Shown here piece after piece: positions 31,911-41,719 of a stretch of DNA of 64,000 bases; within the stretch, counting starts at the first letter, position 1; the number at the start of each line of letters is the position of its first letter. Location: the NCBI GenBank assembly GCA_963851385.1, contig CAWKPE010000013.1:186001-250000 (forward strand), given 5' to 3'. This stretch comes from CAWEFA01 sp963851385 (GTDB lineage Bacteria > Bacteroidota > Bacteroidia > Bacteroidales > DTGW01). Under the pieces are notes generated by a model. That model ran no database searches and was not told the DNA's origin. It saw nothing but the letters and a program-made list of their open reading frames with translations. The translations under genes were made by a program, and so were the position numbers.

Positions 31911-32621
31911 ATGGCATTAGATACAATTATAGAATTTTCGGGTGCTATAATCAGCCAAAAAGATCATCTTGTACTGTCCGACGTCAACTTTAAAGTTGAT
32001 CGTGGTGAATTTGTTTACCTTATTGGAAGAGTAGGAAGCGGGAAAAGTTCGCTGATAAAAACTATTAATGCCGAATTGCCATTACAACAAGGCGTTGTTA
32101 CTGTAGCCGGGTATAATTTGACAAAAATAAAAAAGCGCCAGATTCCTTATCTAAGAAGGAAATTAGGAATTGTTTTCCAGGATTTTCAATTGTTAACTGA
32201 CAGAAATGTATTTCAGAATCTTTCTTTTGTTCTTAAAGCAACGGGTTGGAGAGGTAAACATGAAATTGAGCAAAGGATTAATGATGTTTTGGAGAAAACT
32301 GATTTGAGCAGGAAAGGATATAAAATGCCCAATCAGCTTTCAGGAGGTGAACAACAACGCGTTGTAATTGCACGCGCTCTGCTCAACAATCCTGATATTA
32401 TTCTCGCAGATGAGCCCACGGGTAATCTTGATCCTGAAACTTCCGCAGATATATTAAAATTACTTTTCGATATCAGCCACAATGGAAGGGCCGTTATTAT
32501 GGCAACACACAACTATACTTTCCTTAAAAAGTTTCCTTCGCGCATTATGAAATGTGACAAAGGCATGATAAATGAAGCGGCGGAAGCGGAAGAAATTGAC
32601 TTTGAAAGTTTAATGCTTTAA
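31911..32621 (+). CDS. ftsE: Cell-division ABC transporter ATP-binding protein FtsE-like
   Basis: 236-residue ABC ATPase. Walker A is GRVGSGKSS, the Q-loop FQDFQLL, the signature LSGGEQQRVVIARAL, Walker B DIILADEPTG and the switch His is in MATHNYTFL. In the family it pairs with FtsX to regulate peptidoglycan hydrolases at the divisome; no ftsX is adjacent, which is common in Bacteroidota. I use the ATG at 31911 (MALDTIIEFSGAII), which matches the family start; an upstream in-frame start would translate the octamer repeat. The variant Walker A (GRVGSGKS) is of the FtsE type. Confidence 0.85.
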   Translation: MALDTIIEFSGAIISQKDHLVLSDVNFKVDRGEFVYLIGRVGSGKSSLIKTINAELPLQQGVVTVAGYNLTKIKKRQIPYLRRKLGIVFQDFQLLTDRNVFQNLSFVLKATGWRGKHEIEQRINDVLEKTDLSRKGYKMPNQLSGGEQQRVVIARALLNNPDIILADEPTGNLDPETSADILKLLFDISHNGRAVIMATHNYTFLKKFPSRIMKCDKGMINEAAEAEEIDFESLML

Positions 32622-32643
32622 AAATGTCTTTGATTTTTCCAAA

Positions 32644-33927
32644 ATGGAATTAAATAGGTATTTGAAATCAGATTTTTTTCGCAACAGCTTTATGTTGCTC
32701 TCAGCAACAACTATTGCTCAAATTATTCCTATTGCTGTTTATCCGATAATTACGAGATTATATTCACCATCTGAACTGGGAATTTTATCGGTATTTCTAA
32801 GCATTACAGGTATATTATCAATTCTGGCTACTGGCAGATATGAATATGCTATCCTTCTTCCAAAAGATGAAAAATCTGCACTTAATCTTTTTACTTTGGC
32901 AATAATTATTTCCTGTGCATTCTCTTTAACTATTTTAATAATTGTCTCGATTTTTAATTCTCACATTTTACTTTGGATGCATGCACCCGGTATTAAATTC
33001 TGGCTGTATACTATTCCTGTTTTTGTATTAATTACCGGACTAACCCAGGCCATTACTTTCTATTTTAATCGCAACAAAGATTACAGAGGAATCGGTTCAT
33101 ATAGTCTAAATCAGAGCATCGTTAATTCACTATCAAAGTTGGCATTTGGATTTGCAGGTTTAACTTCGTTTGGTTTAATTTTAAGCTCATTTATCGGACA
33201 AATTACTGGTACGTTTGCACTTGTTTTACGATTGATAAAAAAATATGGAATTAATCTAAAAAAATGTTCTGATATTGTTTCGGTTAAAAAGAAAGCAGCT
33301 GAATATGCAGTTTTTCCTAAATTCAGAATGATCCAGGCCTTTATAAATACTCTTTCCGGAAATTTGCCAGTGATATTATTTACAAGTTATTTTTCTTCCG
33401 CTATTTCAGGATACTTTTCATTAGGTTTTGTGCTTGCATTTCGTCCTATTAATCTATTTGCCTCTTCAGTGTACCAGGTGTTGTATCAAAAGGTAATAGA
33501 AAAACATCATAATAATGAGCCGGCATTTTCTGTTGTTTATAAATTCATTACACACCTCGCTTTGTTTGGGTGTATACCTTTTATAATTCTAATATTTGTG
33601 GCTCAACCACTTTTTGGATTTCTATTTGGTGAGGAATGGCGTGAAGCCGGAAAATACCTCCAATTTTTAATTCCATGGCTGTTTTTTGTGTTGTTGGCTT
33701 CACCATTGGCTTTCACTCCTGATATATGCTTTAAACAGAAAAAAGCGTTAATAATAGATATAATATACTTAATTATGCGGATTATATCTTTATTTACAGG
33801 TATCTATTTCAAAAATGTTTATCTGGCTATGGTTTTATTTGCAGCCACAAGCACAATAATTGTCGGTTATACCTTATTTTGGTACCTGACAACAATAAGG
33901 GCGTGGGACAAAGAAATAAATCATTAA
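32644..33927 (+). CDS. Polysaccharide flippase (Wzx-like, MOP superfamily)
   Basis: 427-residue membrane protein with about twelve helices. The N-terminus (FFRNSFMLLSATTIAQIIPI, then YPIITRLYSPSELGILSVF) is typical of polysaccharide biosynthesis flippases that move lipid-linked oligosaccharides across the inner membrane. It starts 22 bases after ftsE and is 3 bases from the next glycosyltransferase, so this is a small glycan operon. The exported glycan is unknown. No polymerase (Wzy) or ligase gene is present in the group. Confidence 0.88.
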   Translation: MELNRYLKSDFFRNSFMLLSATTIAQIIPIAVYPIITRLYSPSELGILSVFLSITGILSILATGRYEYAILLPKDEKSALNLFTLAIIISCAFSLTILIIVSIFNSHILLWMHAPGIKFWLYTIPVFVLITGLTQAITFYFNRNKDYRGIGSYSLNQSIVNSLSKLAFGFAGLTSFGLILSSFIGQITGTFALVLRLIKKYGINLKKCSDIVSVKKKAAEYAVFPKFRMIQAFINTLSGNLPVILFTSYFSSAISGYFSLGFVLAFRPINLFASSVYQVLYQKVIEKHHNNEPAFSVVYKFITHLALFGCIPFIILIFVAQPLFGFLFGEEWREAGKYLQFLIPWLFFVLLASPLAFTPDICFKQKKALIIDIIYLIMRIISLFTGIYFKNVYLAMVLFAATSTIIVGYTLFWYLTTIRAWDKEINH

Positions 33928-33930
33928 GCA

Positions 33931-35109
33931 ATGAAAATTTTGGTAATTCCATCCTGGTATCCGCCTGAAGGAGGCAATTTTTTTCAAGATTCGTGTGTAG
34001 GCATGCATGAGTTGGGGAATGAGGTATTTGTTCTTGCCTGTGAATATAGATCTTTAAAGAAGTTTTCGCTCCTGAGTTTTATGAATAGTTTTAGAATTAC
34101 TGTTCAAGATGAAAACGGAATAAAAGTCATAAGAACAATTTCATGGAAGATACCTAAAGTCGAGCATTTAAACTTGATTAAATGGTCGTGGAAGATAGAA
34201 AAATTGGCCAGTTGGTTTTTTAAACGTTATGAGCAACCAGATATTATTTATGTATTCAGCTCTTTATGGGCAGGTTGGCCAGCTTCCATTATTTCAAAAA
34301 AACATCAAATACCAATGGTTGTTTCTGAACATCGGGGAAGATTTGTAGACAATAACCCTTATGCCTGCATACTTATAAAAAAATTCCACATGCCATATAT
34401 AAAAGCCAGCTTTATAGGTGCTTCAAAAATTGTTACTGTATGTTCCAGGTTACAACCAACCATAGAAAGAATTGCTGGCATTGACAAGAAAAAATTTATT
34501 ACCATTCCCAATTCGGTAGACACGGAATTTTTTAAACCAGGAAATAAGTCAGATGCTGGAAACCCTTTTATTTTCTTTTCTTTGGGAGTTTTGGAGCATT
34601 TGAAAGGAATGGATATTTTGTTGAATGCATTTAGTATTTATCTTTCTGAAAATAATCCGGATGCTGAATTATGGATTGGAGGAGATGGATCGCTCAGGGA
34701 TAACCTTTTGAAACTTTCAGAAAAATTAAATATAAGTTCCAAAGTTAAATTTTTGGGAATATTAAATCGCCAGCAGGCAGTTGAGCGCATGAAACAGGCT
34801 GATGTATTTGTTTTAGCAACTAGGATAGAATCATTTGGCGTAGTATTTATTGAAGCAATGGCATCAGGAATACCTGTTATAGGAACCAGGAGCGGTGGTC
34901 CTGAAGAAATTATTATACCAAGGACCGGCATTGTTACGGATATCGATAATGTTGATCAGATTGCAGCAGCAATGATAGATATTGCAAAGAATTATGATCG
35001 TTTTAACAGGCAATTCATCAGAAACTATGCAGTAAATAATTTTAGCAAACTGAAGGTAGCATTTCAAACTTTTGAAATATTAAAAGATGTGCTCGGAAAC
35101 AATAATTAA
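33931..35109 (+). CDS. Glycosyltransferase, GT4 family
   Basis: 392-residue GT-B enzyme. It starts MKILVIPSWYPPEGGNFFQD, the usual acceptor loop of this group. The C-terminal donor domain shows FFSLGVLEHLKGMDILLNAF, ELWIGGDGSLRDNLLKL, and FVLATRIESFGVVFIEAMAS followed by GIPVIGTRSGGPEEI, the ExFGxxxxEAMA motif that binds the nucleotide sugar. It sits between the flippase and the asparagine-synthase homologue, supporting a role in building one surface oligosaccharide. It overlaps the next gene by 23 bases. Confidence 0.9.
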   Translation: MKILVIPSWYPPEGGNFFQDSCVGMHELGNEVFVLACEYRSLKKFSLLSFMNSFRITVQDENGIKVIRTISWKIPKVEHLNLIKWSWKIEKLASWFFKRYEQPDIIYVFSSLWAGWPASIISKKHQIPMVVSEHRGRFVDNNPYACILIKKFHMPYIKASFIGASKIVTVCSRLQPTIERIAGIDKKKFITIPNSVDTEFFKPGNKSDAGNPFIFFSLGVLEHLKGMDILLNAFSIYLSENNPDAELWIGGDGSLRDNLLKLSEKLNISSKVKFLGILNRQQAVERMKQADVFVLATRIESFGVVFIEAMASGIPVIGTRSGGPEEIIIPRTGIVTDIDNVDQIAAAMIDIAKNYDRFNRQFIRNYAVNNFSKLKVAFQTFEILKDVLGNNN

Positions 35110-36658
35110 AACTAACATTAATTTCGGTTTTCAGTGGTTTGAGAAAAACTTGATTTATTTTAAAGGTTTTTTCTTTAACCGACAAAATGAATTACTGGAC
35201 AAGGAATCTGCTTTTCAGTATTTTGCAAATGCACAAACATTTTCAGAATTTAAAAATCTTGTGACTGCTGCAAATGGACAGTTTTGCATTATAATTAATA
35301 AAAATGATGAAACTTGGGTCGCAGTGGATCGTTTGCGCAGCTTGCCTTTATTTTATTATTACCATTATGACAGATGGCTGATAACAGACCAAACAGAATT
35401 ATTGCTTTACAAAACTAACTCTAAAATAAAAATTATTAACCAAACTGAATTTGTTGCTACTTCTTTTGTAATCGGGAAAGAAACTTTACTTGATGGAGTG
35501 AACCAATTGCAGGCATCTGAATGCATTTGCTTCTATAAAAAAAGTTTTAAATCTGAAAGGTATTTTAATATTCTTTGCACTCAAACCAAATCATTAAATA
35601 CTTTACAATTTGAAAATGATTTTTTTAAACAGATAAAACTATTAGGTGAAAAACTAATATTGTTTCTAAATGGACGAACAGCTTTGGTTCCTTTAAGCGG
35701 TGGCTACGATTCAAGATTAATTACGTATTTGCTTAAAATATATAATTACAATAAAGTACTGTGCTTTACTTACGGAAGAGAAAATAATAGTGAGAAGAAT
35801 AACGCTTGCAGAACTGCAGAGAAATTAGGATTCCGGTGGGTTTTTATTAATTATGAACTGCTAAAACTCAAAGAGTTTTTTGACGATGGAGTTTTTGAAA
35901 ATTATTATCAGTTTATGGCAAATCATTCATCCATGTTTTTTATGCAGGAATATTTTGCCGTTAAATATTTGAAAGAAAATAAAATTATACCTGAAGAATC
36001 AGTTTTTATTCCAGGTCATGGCGGAGATTTTATAGCAGGTAGCCACCTTTACCAGTCACTTCAAAATATAAATAGGCATAAATTAGTAAAGGATATTCTT
36101 TATAAACATTGCTCGCTCGTAACTATATCGCGAAAAGAAAAAAATGAGCTGAAAAAACGAATTGAAAAACATATACCTGTAGGATTTCTTGAATATTCTA
36201 TTTATGATAATTTTAATCTGCTTGAAAGGCAGGCAAAATTTATTACAAATTCAGCAAGAATATTCGATTTCTTCGGGTATCAGTATTATATGCCTCTCTG
36301 GAATGAAAGCTGGATGAATTTTTTTGCTGATTTACCTTTTGATCTTAAACTATACAAAAGATTTTATAACAAGATGGTACAGAAATTATTTTCAGAATTT
36401 GACATTAATTTTTCTCAAGAGTTACAATCATCTCCTTATACATACCAGGTTCAACATTTAAAAAATATACTGTTAAGTATTTTTTCAAATTTAAAACGAT
36501 TAAAAAAATCTATTGAACTTGATCCGATATGCTATAACGAAATTACTTCAGCTATGTGGAAAGCTATGCAAAATAAAGGCTTCAAAACTCTCCGACCTTT
36601 ATCGTACAATGGAATAATTGTTCAGTGGTATATATGTAAACTTCTGGATAAAATTTGA
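35087..36658 (+). CDS. Asparagine-synthase homologue with reduced glutaminase domain
   Basis: 523-residue protein. Residues ~190-500 form the AsnB ATP-pyrophosphatase domain with PLSGGYDSRLITYLL and IPGHGGDFIAG. The N-terminal part (residues ~45-140, GQFCIIINKNDETWVAVDRL...PLFYYY) resembles the second half of a class II glutaminase, but about 50 residues with the catalytic Cys and RHRG motif are missing; the Cys at position 2 lacks that context. It probably uses ammonia or another amine to amidate or adenylate a carboxyl group on a sugar or lipid intermediate. Homologues occur in surface-polysaccharide loci, as here. It overlaps the previous gene. Confidence 0.8.
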   Translation: MCSETIIKTNINFGFQWFEKNLIYFKGFFFNRQNELLDKESAFQYFANAQTFSEFKNLVTAANGQFCIIINKNDETWVAVDRLRSLPLFYYYHYDRWLITDQTELLLYKTNSKIKIINQTEFVATSFVIGKETLLDGVNQLQASECICFYKKSFKSERYFNILCTQTKSLNTLQFENDFFKQIKLLGEKLILFLNGRTALVPLSGGYDSRLITYLLKIYNYNKVLCFTYGRENNSEKNNACRTAEKLGFRWVFINYELLKLKEFFDDGVFENYYQFMANHSSMFFMQEYFAVKYLKENKIIPEESVFIPGHGGDFIAGSHLYQSLQNINRHKLVKDILYKHCSLVTISRKEKNELKKRIEKHIPVGFLEYSIYDNFNLLERQAKFITNSARIFDFFGYQYYMPLWNESWMNFFADLPFDLKLYKRFYNKMVQKLFSEFDINFSQELQSSPYTYQVQHLKNILLSIFSNLKRLKKSIELDPICYNEITSAMWKAMQNKGFKTLRPLSYNGIIVQWYICKLLDKI

Positions 36659-36784
36659 TTATCTTTTGCAAAAAAAATAAAATTGCTTATAGTCTTAAAA
36701 TTTGGCGCATCCCAAAAGGTATATGAATTTCCTATTTACGCTAATTAATATTTTATTTAATAATCTAAAAATTTAATTAAAATG

Positions 36785-36792
36785 TATATTTG
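36785..36792 (+). promoter_or_regulatory. Possible -7 promoter box (TATATTTG) for the GH3 gene
   Basis: TATATTTG fits TAnnTTTG and lies 29 bases before the glycosidase ATG in an AT-rich 160-base gap. The -33 element is unclear, so the call rests on one box and position. Confidence 0.35.
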
Positions 36793-36820
36793 ATATAATA
36801 TAATTCAAAAACCATTCATA

Positions 36821-39337
36821 ATGAACCATTCAACCAAACAATCAATCGGCATTGCCTGCATGGCTATAATAATAACAATTAATTTTTCATGTTCCATATA
36901 TAAGGATCCGTCAAAACCTGTTGAAGAACGAGTGAAAAATTTGCTGGGTAAAATGACTCTGGAAGAAAAGTTATTGTTATTAAGTGGCGACTCTACAGGT
37001 TTTGATACCCGCGAAATTAAACGATTGGATATTCCTGCAATTCACATAACCGATGGACCGCTTGGTGTGCGCTATGGAAAAGCAACTTCTTTTCCTGCCG
37101 GAACTGCAATGGCAGCTTCATGGGACACTGTTCTGATGAAAGAAATATCGGTAGCTATGGCTAATGAAACTAAGGCAAAAGGAAGAGACTACCTTCTTGG
37201 TCCCTGTGTTTGCATTCAACGTTTTCCTTTTGGCGGGCGTAATTTTGAAGCTTACAGCGAGGATCCTTATCTTGCAGCACAAATGGTCGTTAGCTGGGTG
37301 AAAGGTTTGCAAAGCAAGAAAGTAATTGCTGCAGTCAAACACTTCGCTATGAATGATCAGGAGTGGGAACGAAATAACTATGATGTTATTGCCGATGAGC
37401 GCACCATGCACGAGATTTACTTACCAGCATTCGAAGCTGCTGTTCGTGATGGAGGGGCATGGTCGGTGATGGCAGCTTATAATAAAGTAAACGGGCATCA
37501 TTGTACTGAGAATTCTCACTTGTTGAAAGATATTTTAAAAGGAGAATGGGGATTCAAAGGATTTGTGGTATCTGACTGGGTTGCGGTTTACAGCACTGTA
37601 AATGCGGCCAATGCCGGATTGGATTTGGAAATGCCTCAAGGGGTTTATTTTAATAAAGACAGTTTGCTAAAAGCAATAAAAGATGGAAAAATCTCCGAAG
37701 AAACTATTAATGATAAAGTGAGCAGACTTTTGCGAGTAATGTTCCTGGCCGGATTATTTGATGATAAAGAGAAGCATGATACAGCCATATTTACTGATGA
37801 AGATCACAAAAAACTGGCATTGAAGTCGGCTGAGGAAGGCATAGTTCTTCTCAAAAATCAGGATAAATTTTTACCACTCAATCCTTCGAAGATTAAGAAA
37901 ATTGCAATTATCGGACCCAATGCAGAAATTTGTCGTACCAACGGGGGAGGCAGTTCACTTGTGAAACCATATTATTCGGTCAGTCCGTTAGCAGGAATAA
38001 AAGCAAGTGTGGGCAAAAATGTAAATGTTGAGTTTGCCCGTGGTGATAATTTTGATGTTCCTGAGACAAATCCTGTGAAAGATCAATATCTGCTGACACC
38101 CGATAAAAAAGAAAATGGACTTTACGCCGAGTATTTCAATAATATGACCTTGTCAGGAAAACCTGTATTGACAAGGGTTGTTAAGACGATAGATTTTAGC
38201 TGGTCCGAAACATCACCGGATCCTAAAGTCAATCCCAATAACTTTTCAATACGTTTCTCAGGTTATATTAAACCCGATAAGTCTACATATTGCACACTTT
38301 ATACATATAGTGATGACGGAGTAAGAGTTTACTTGGACGATAAGCTCATAATAAATGACTGGACAGATCATGGTGCGCTATATGATACTTATGAAATCAA
38401 ACTTGAGCAGGGAAAGGAAAACAAACTTGTGGTAGAATTTTATCAGCATACCGGAGAAGCAGCTATTCAACTAGGTTGGAATTATGATTCTCCGGTAAGA
38501 ACTAAAACTCTTATTGAAGAAGCTTCTGATTTGGCAAAGTCGTGTGATGTAGCGATTGTATTTGCAGGGCTTTCCAATGCGCTCGAAGGTGAAGGCCGCG
38601 ACCCGGGCACTATGGAACTTCCTTCAAAACAGAAAGAATTGATAATTGCCGTTGCAAAGGCTAATGCAAGTACAATCGTCGTATTAAATGGTGGAATTGT
38701 TTTGAACGTTCAACCATGGTTGAAAGATGTTAAGGCATTAGTAGATATGTTTTACCTGGGACAGGAGACAGGCAATGCCATAGCAGATGTTCTTTTTGGT
38801 GAAGTAAATCCATCAGGCAAATTACCATTCTCGTTTATTAAAACTCCTGATCAGTCTCCTGCTTGCAAAGGCTATCAAAACCCTGACTTGAAGATAAAAT
38901 ATGATGAAAGTGTTTTTGTAGGTTACCGTTACCTGGATAAAAATAATCTCGAACCTGAATTTCCATTCGGGTTTGGCTTATCGTACACTAATTTTGAATA
39001 TAGCAATATGAAGGTAAAGGATTTGGGAAACAGGATTTATGAAGTGAGTGCAGATATTAAGAATGCAGGCAAAGTCAAGGGTGATGAGATAATACAGCTT
39101 TATGTAAGCGATAAGGAATCATCAGTACCTCGTCCCATAAAAGAGTTAAAAGGTTTTTCAAGAGTATCTCTGGAATCAGGCGAAACAAAGACAATAACAA
39201 TGAAGTTAAAAGATCGTGATTTTGCTTTTTGGGATATTATAACTAACAACTGGAAAGTTGAGCCTGGCGAATTTGAGTTACTCGTTGGGAGCAATTCAAG
39301 GGATATTAAGTTGAAGCAGGTAATTAATATAAAATAA
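36821..39337 (+). CDS. Glycoside hydrolase family 3 with PA14 insertion (beta-glucosidase-like)
   Basis: 838-residue exported GH3 enzyme. A lipoprotein-type signal ends in NFSC (Cys ~24). The TIM-barrel domain begins ERVKNLLGKMTLEEKLLLL and contains ITDGPLGVR, KHFAMNDQEWERNNYD, and the nucleophile Asp in GFVVSDWVAV (residue ~251). The second domain carries the NGGGSSLVKP region. A PA14 carbohydrate-binding insert spans ~425-565 (GLYAEYFNNMTLSG...YTYSDDGVRVYLDD). A C-terminal FN3-like domain follows. It should cleave terminal beta-linked glucose or related sugars from oligosaccharides at the cell surface or in the periplasm. No SusC/SusD genes are adjacent. Confidence 0.93.
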   Translation: MNHSTKQSIGIACMAIIITINFSCSIYKDPSKPVEERVKNLLGKMTLEEKLLLLSGDSTGFDTREIKRLDIPAIHITDGPLGVRYGKATSFPAGTAMAASWDTVLMKEISVAMANETKAKGRDYLLGPCVCIQRFPFGGRNFEAYSEDPYLAAQMVVSWVKGLQSKKVIAAVKHFAMNDQEWERNNYDVIADERTMHEIYLPAFEAAVRDGGAWSVMAAYNKVNGHHCTENSHLLKDILKGEWGFKGFVVSDWVAVYSTVNAANAGLDLEMPQGVYFNKDSLLKAIKDGKISEETINDKVSRLLRVMFLAGLFDDKEKHDTAIFTDEDHKKLALKSAEEGIVLLKNQDKFLPLNPSKIKKIAIIGPNAEICRTNGGGSSLVKPYYSVSPLAGIKASVGKNVNVEFARGDNFDVPETNPVKDQYLLTPDKKENGLYAEYFNNMTLSGKPVLTRVVKTIDFSWSETSPDPKVNPNNFSIRFSGYIKPDKSTYCTLYTYSDDGVRVYLDDKLIINDWTDHGALYDTYEIKLEQGKENKLVVEFYQHTGEAAIQLGWNYDSPVRTKTLIEEASDLAKSCDVAIVFAGLSNALEGEGRDPGTMELPSKQKELIIAVAKANASTIVVLNGGIVLNVQPWLKDVKALVDMFYLGQETGNAIADVLFGEVNPSGKLPFSFIKTPDQSPACKGYQNPDLKIKYDESVFVGYRYLDKNNLEPEFPFGFGLSYTNFEYSNMKVKDLGNRIYEVSADIKNAGKVKGDEIIQLYVSDKESSVPRPIKELKGFSRVSLESGETKTITMKLKDRDFAFWDIITNNWKVEPGEFELLVGSNSRDIKLKQVINIK

Positions 39338-39428
39338 TGACTAATGACTAATGACTGACGACTGCAGACAATACAAAAATTATTGATATGCCAAATCCTA
39401 ACGTTTTCTATGACTTTAAACTGACAAT

Positions 39429-40487
39429 ATGAAATTATTTTTATCACTTTTATTAATATTCGTAATTGCCGTTGTTAATCAAGGCGTTGTTAGTTCACAG
39501 GATTTGCCGGTTTATATAGTTAAAAAAACAAATTCATCCATAACAATAGATGGTAAACTTGATGAAAAAAGTTGGCAGGATGCTGATACTACTAGTCACT
39601 TTGTCATTTTGGGAACAACAAATACAAAGCCTGCTACAATTACATGGGCAAAACTTTTATGGGATGATACTTACCTTTATGTCGGGATGTATTGCCAGGA
39701 CAAAAATATTTGGGCAACACTTACCACCCGGGATGCTCCATTATACACTGAAGATGTTGTTGAAGTTTATTTAGATCCGGATGGCGATGGACTGAACTAT
39801 ATTGAACTTGAAGTTAATCCTTTAAATACAATTATGGATCTATGGATGGATAAACCATGGAGTGATGGTGGAGTAGGAACATTTAGTTGGAATTTTAGTA
39901 ATATTCATACGGCTGTTCAGGTAAACGGAACTATTGCTGATTCTACCGATGTTGACAGTTGCTGGACATGCGAAATGGCTCTGCCATTTTCTGAAATGCA
40001 ATTTTTAGCACCTTCAATGCATTATCCTCCAATTAATAATGACCTCTGGCGAGCTAACCTGTATCGCTTTGATCGTGGAACTCCTGCTGTTACTGCACAT
40101 GAAGAAACAGGATGGAGCCAGACAGGTGGTGGGCAACATGTTCCAGATGAATTTGGGATACTTCAGTTTAAAAATATTGTAACTCAGTTACCTTCTTCAA
40201 CAGAAAATCAGGCGATGACCGACAACGTGATCATATGTCAAAATTATCCTAATCCCTTTTGGTCTTCAACAACAATTAATTATTATATCCCGCGACCATG
40301 CACATCAATTTTAAGAATTTTTGATATCAGTGGCAGACAGGTTTTATCTAAATCTGTCAATCATGTCTCGAAAGGTAATTATTCGATCTCAGTCAATACA
40401 AATACTTTGGCACCGGGAATTTATAATTATACTTTGCAGGTCGAAAATTATCATAGCAGTAAGATGAAGATGATTGTTTTGAAATAG
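39429..40487 (+). CDS. Secreted CBM9-like protein with T9SS sorting domain
   Basis: 352-residue exported protein. Signal peptide at residues 1-24 (LFLSLLLIFVIAVVNQGVVSS). Residues ~35-250 form a carbohydrate-binding family 9-like domain (SITIDGKLDEKSWQDADT, WAKLLWDDTYLYVGMYCQD, DVVEVYLDPDGDG). The C-terminal ~85 residues (NYPNPFWSSTTINYYIPRP, LRIFDISGRQVL, LAPGIYNYTLQVE) are a type A T9SS sorting domain, so the protein is secreted or anchored on the surface. It follows the GH3 gene by 91 bases and probably helps with the same glycan. Confidence 0.88.
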   Translation: MKLFLSLLLIFVIAVVNQGVVSSQDLPVYIVKKTNSSITIDGKLDEKSWQDADTTSHFVILGTTNTKPATITWAKLLWDDTYLYVGMYCQDKNIWATLTTRDAPLYTEDVVEVYLDPDGDGLNYIELEVNPLNTIMDLWMDKPWSDGGVGTFSWNFSNIHTAVQVNGTIADSTDVDSCWTCEMALPFSEMQFLAPSMHYPPINNDLWRANLYRFDRGTPAVTAHEETGWSQTGGGQHVPDEFGILQFKNIVTQLPSSTENQAMTDNVIICQNYPNPFWSSTTINYYIPRPCTSILRIFDISGRQVLSKSVNHVSKGNYSISVNTNTLAPGIYNYTLQVENYHSSKMKMIVLK

Positions 40488-40570
40488 CAATTGACGTCAA
40501 ACAAGATACTAATTTCAGTTTATAAACAAAATGCAAAGTTAAGAACTTATACATTCATTAAATTACATAT

Positions 40571-41113
40571 ATGAAAACAAAAAATTTTATTTCAATATTG
40601 ATAATTTTGCTTATCAGCTTTGATACATATTGTCAAAGCAAGGATAGCGTTATGCTTAAACCAATTGGAATAGGTTTGCATATTGAACAATTTAAAATTG
40701 CCGATTTATTAAATGAACAATTAGCTCCTGTAAATAAATTGGTACTTGTCCTGAATTCGAATAATAATTTCAGGATAGAACCCGAACTTGGTTTCAGAAC
40801 TGGAAAATCCAATGATGTTAATAATAGTGTACTAGCATTTGGAATTGGAGTTTTTGGAATGAATCAAAGAAATAAATTAAATTTATATTATGGAGGGCGG
40901 TTTGAATATGCTAAAGTGTCCATTTCAGAAACTGAAATGTATAGCTCTGATATAACAACTTTGATGATAGGTCCGGCTTTTGGTGCTGAATATTTTTTAA
41001 GTGAAATTTTTTCACTTGGGGGTGAGATGTCTCTTTTGTATACGCATTTAAGCTCAGGAACTAATTATTACTGGAGCACAAATACAGGATTGTTTTTCAG
41101 GTTTTATTTTTAA
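40571..41113 (+). CDS. Small exported outer-membrane beta-barrel-like protein
   Basis: 180-residue protein with a signal peptide (MKTKNFISILIILLISFDTYCQ) and alternating-pattern strands typical of eight-stranded barrels (RIEPELGFRTG, KLNLYYGGRFEYAKVSI, MIGPAFGAEYFLS, FSLGGEMSLLY). It ends in the aromatic residue-rich TGLFFRFYF, with a terminal Phe as in BAM substrates. Function is unknown. It is followed by a perfect terminator hairpin. Confidence 0.75.
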   Translation: MKTKNFISILIILLISFDTYCQSKDSVMLKPIGIGLHIEQFKIADLLNEQLAPVNKLVLVLNSNNNFRIEPELGFRTGKSNDVNNSVLAFGIGVFGMNQRNKLNLYYGGRFEYAKVSISETEMYSSDITTLMIGPAFGAEYFLSEIFSLGGEMSLLYTHLSSGTNYYWSTNTGLFFRFYF

Positions 41114-41133
41114 CCTGCTTTAGGATATTGGTT

Positions 41134-41158
41134 AATACCGCTAATACTTAGCGGTATT
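41134..41158. terminator. Perfect 11-bp hairpin terminator between convergent genes
   Basis: AATACCGCTAA (41134-41144) and TTAGCGGTATT (41148-41158) pair perfectly around a TAC loop and are followed by a short TTA tract. A second, looser GCCG...CGGC pair follows at about 41164-41192. It probably terminates transcripts from both sides. Confidence 0.75.
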
Positions 41159-41181
41159 TAGAAAGCCGTCCAAGGTTTTAT

Positions 41182-41676
41182 TTATAGCGGCTTTTTCCAA
41201 AACCTCGGAAAAGGAAATATTTCATTCACGGATTTTGCATATTTGTCGAATTCATCGCCAAAATTAGCTTTTAACAGGTCATATTCTGCATGAATCAATA
41301 TTTTGAAAATTATATAAAGCACAACATCAATACTTAGTATCATGCCCGACTGAAATAAAAGCGCCAGCGCAGGGACGACAAAAACAATAAATGATGCATA
41401 TATAGGATTACGGCATAAGCCAAATGGTCCGCGGGTAATTAATTTGCCTTTTTTAAAATCGGCAAAGAATACTTTCGCAGCATAAATGTAAAATACCAAA
41501 CCTATAACAAGCAACAAATAACCGGCAATTCTTGCAAATGTTATATTTAAAAAATTCAATTTGAGAAATTCAGGAAATCTGTGTATCACAATAATTGCAA
41601 GTATTGTATAAAGCAATGTAATTAATGCCAATTTTGGACCAATACCTTCCCAGGTCATTTTCTTTTCTTTATCCAT
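41182..41676 (-). CDS. Isoprenylcysteine carboxyl methyltransferase-family membrane protein
   Basis: 164-residue integral membrane protein with about four helices and the C-terminal cofactor motif GPFGLCRNPIYASFIVF, where the RNP-Y element binds S-adenosylmethionine in ICMT and phospholipid methyltransferases. The family methylates small membrane-embedded substrates; the target here is unknown. It follows the MBL hydrolase gene by 43 bases on the same strand. Confidence 0.8.
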   Translation of the reverse strand: MDKEKKMTWEGIGPKLALITLLYTILAIIVIHRFPEFLKLNFLNITFARIAGYLLLVIGLVFYIYAAKVFFADFKKGKLITRGPFGLCRNPIYASFIVFVVPALALLFQSGMILSIDVVLYIIFKILIHAEYDLLKANFGDEFDKYAKSVNEIFPFPRFWKKPL

Positions 41677-41719
41677 AGTTTTTTGTTTTACTTTTTCGTT
41701 ATTTTTTAAATTGTCATAT

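Noticed and set aside
36821..41113. Polysaccharide utilisation locus
   Set aside because: A GH3 and a CBM9-like protein are present, but no SusC/SusD pair or dedicated regulator is adjacent.
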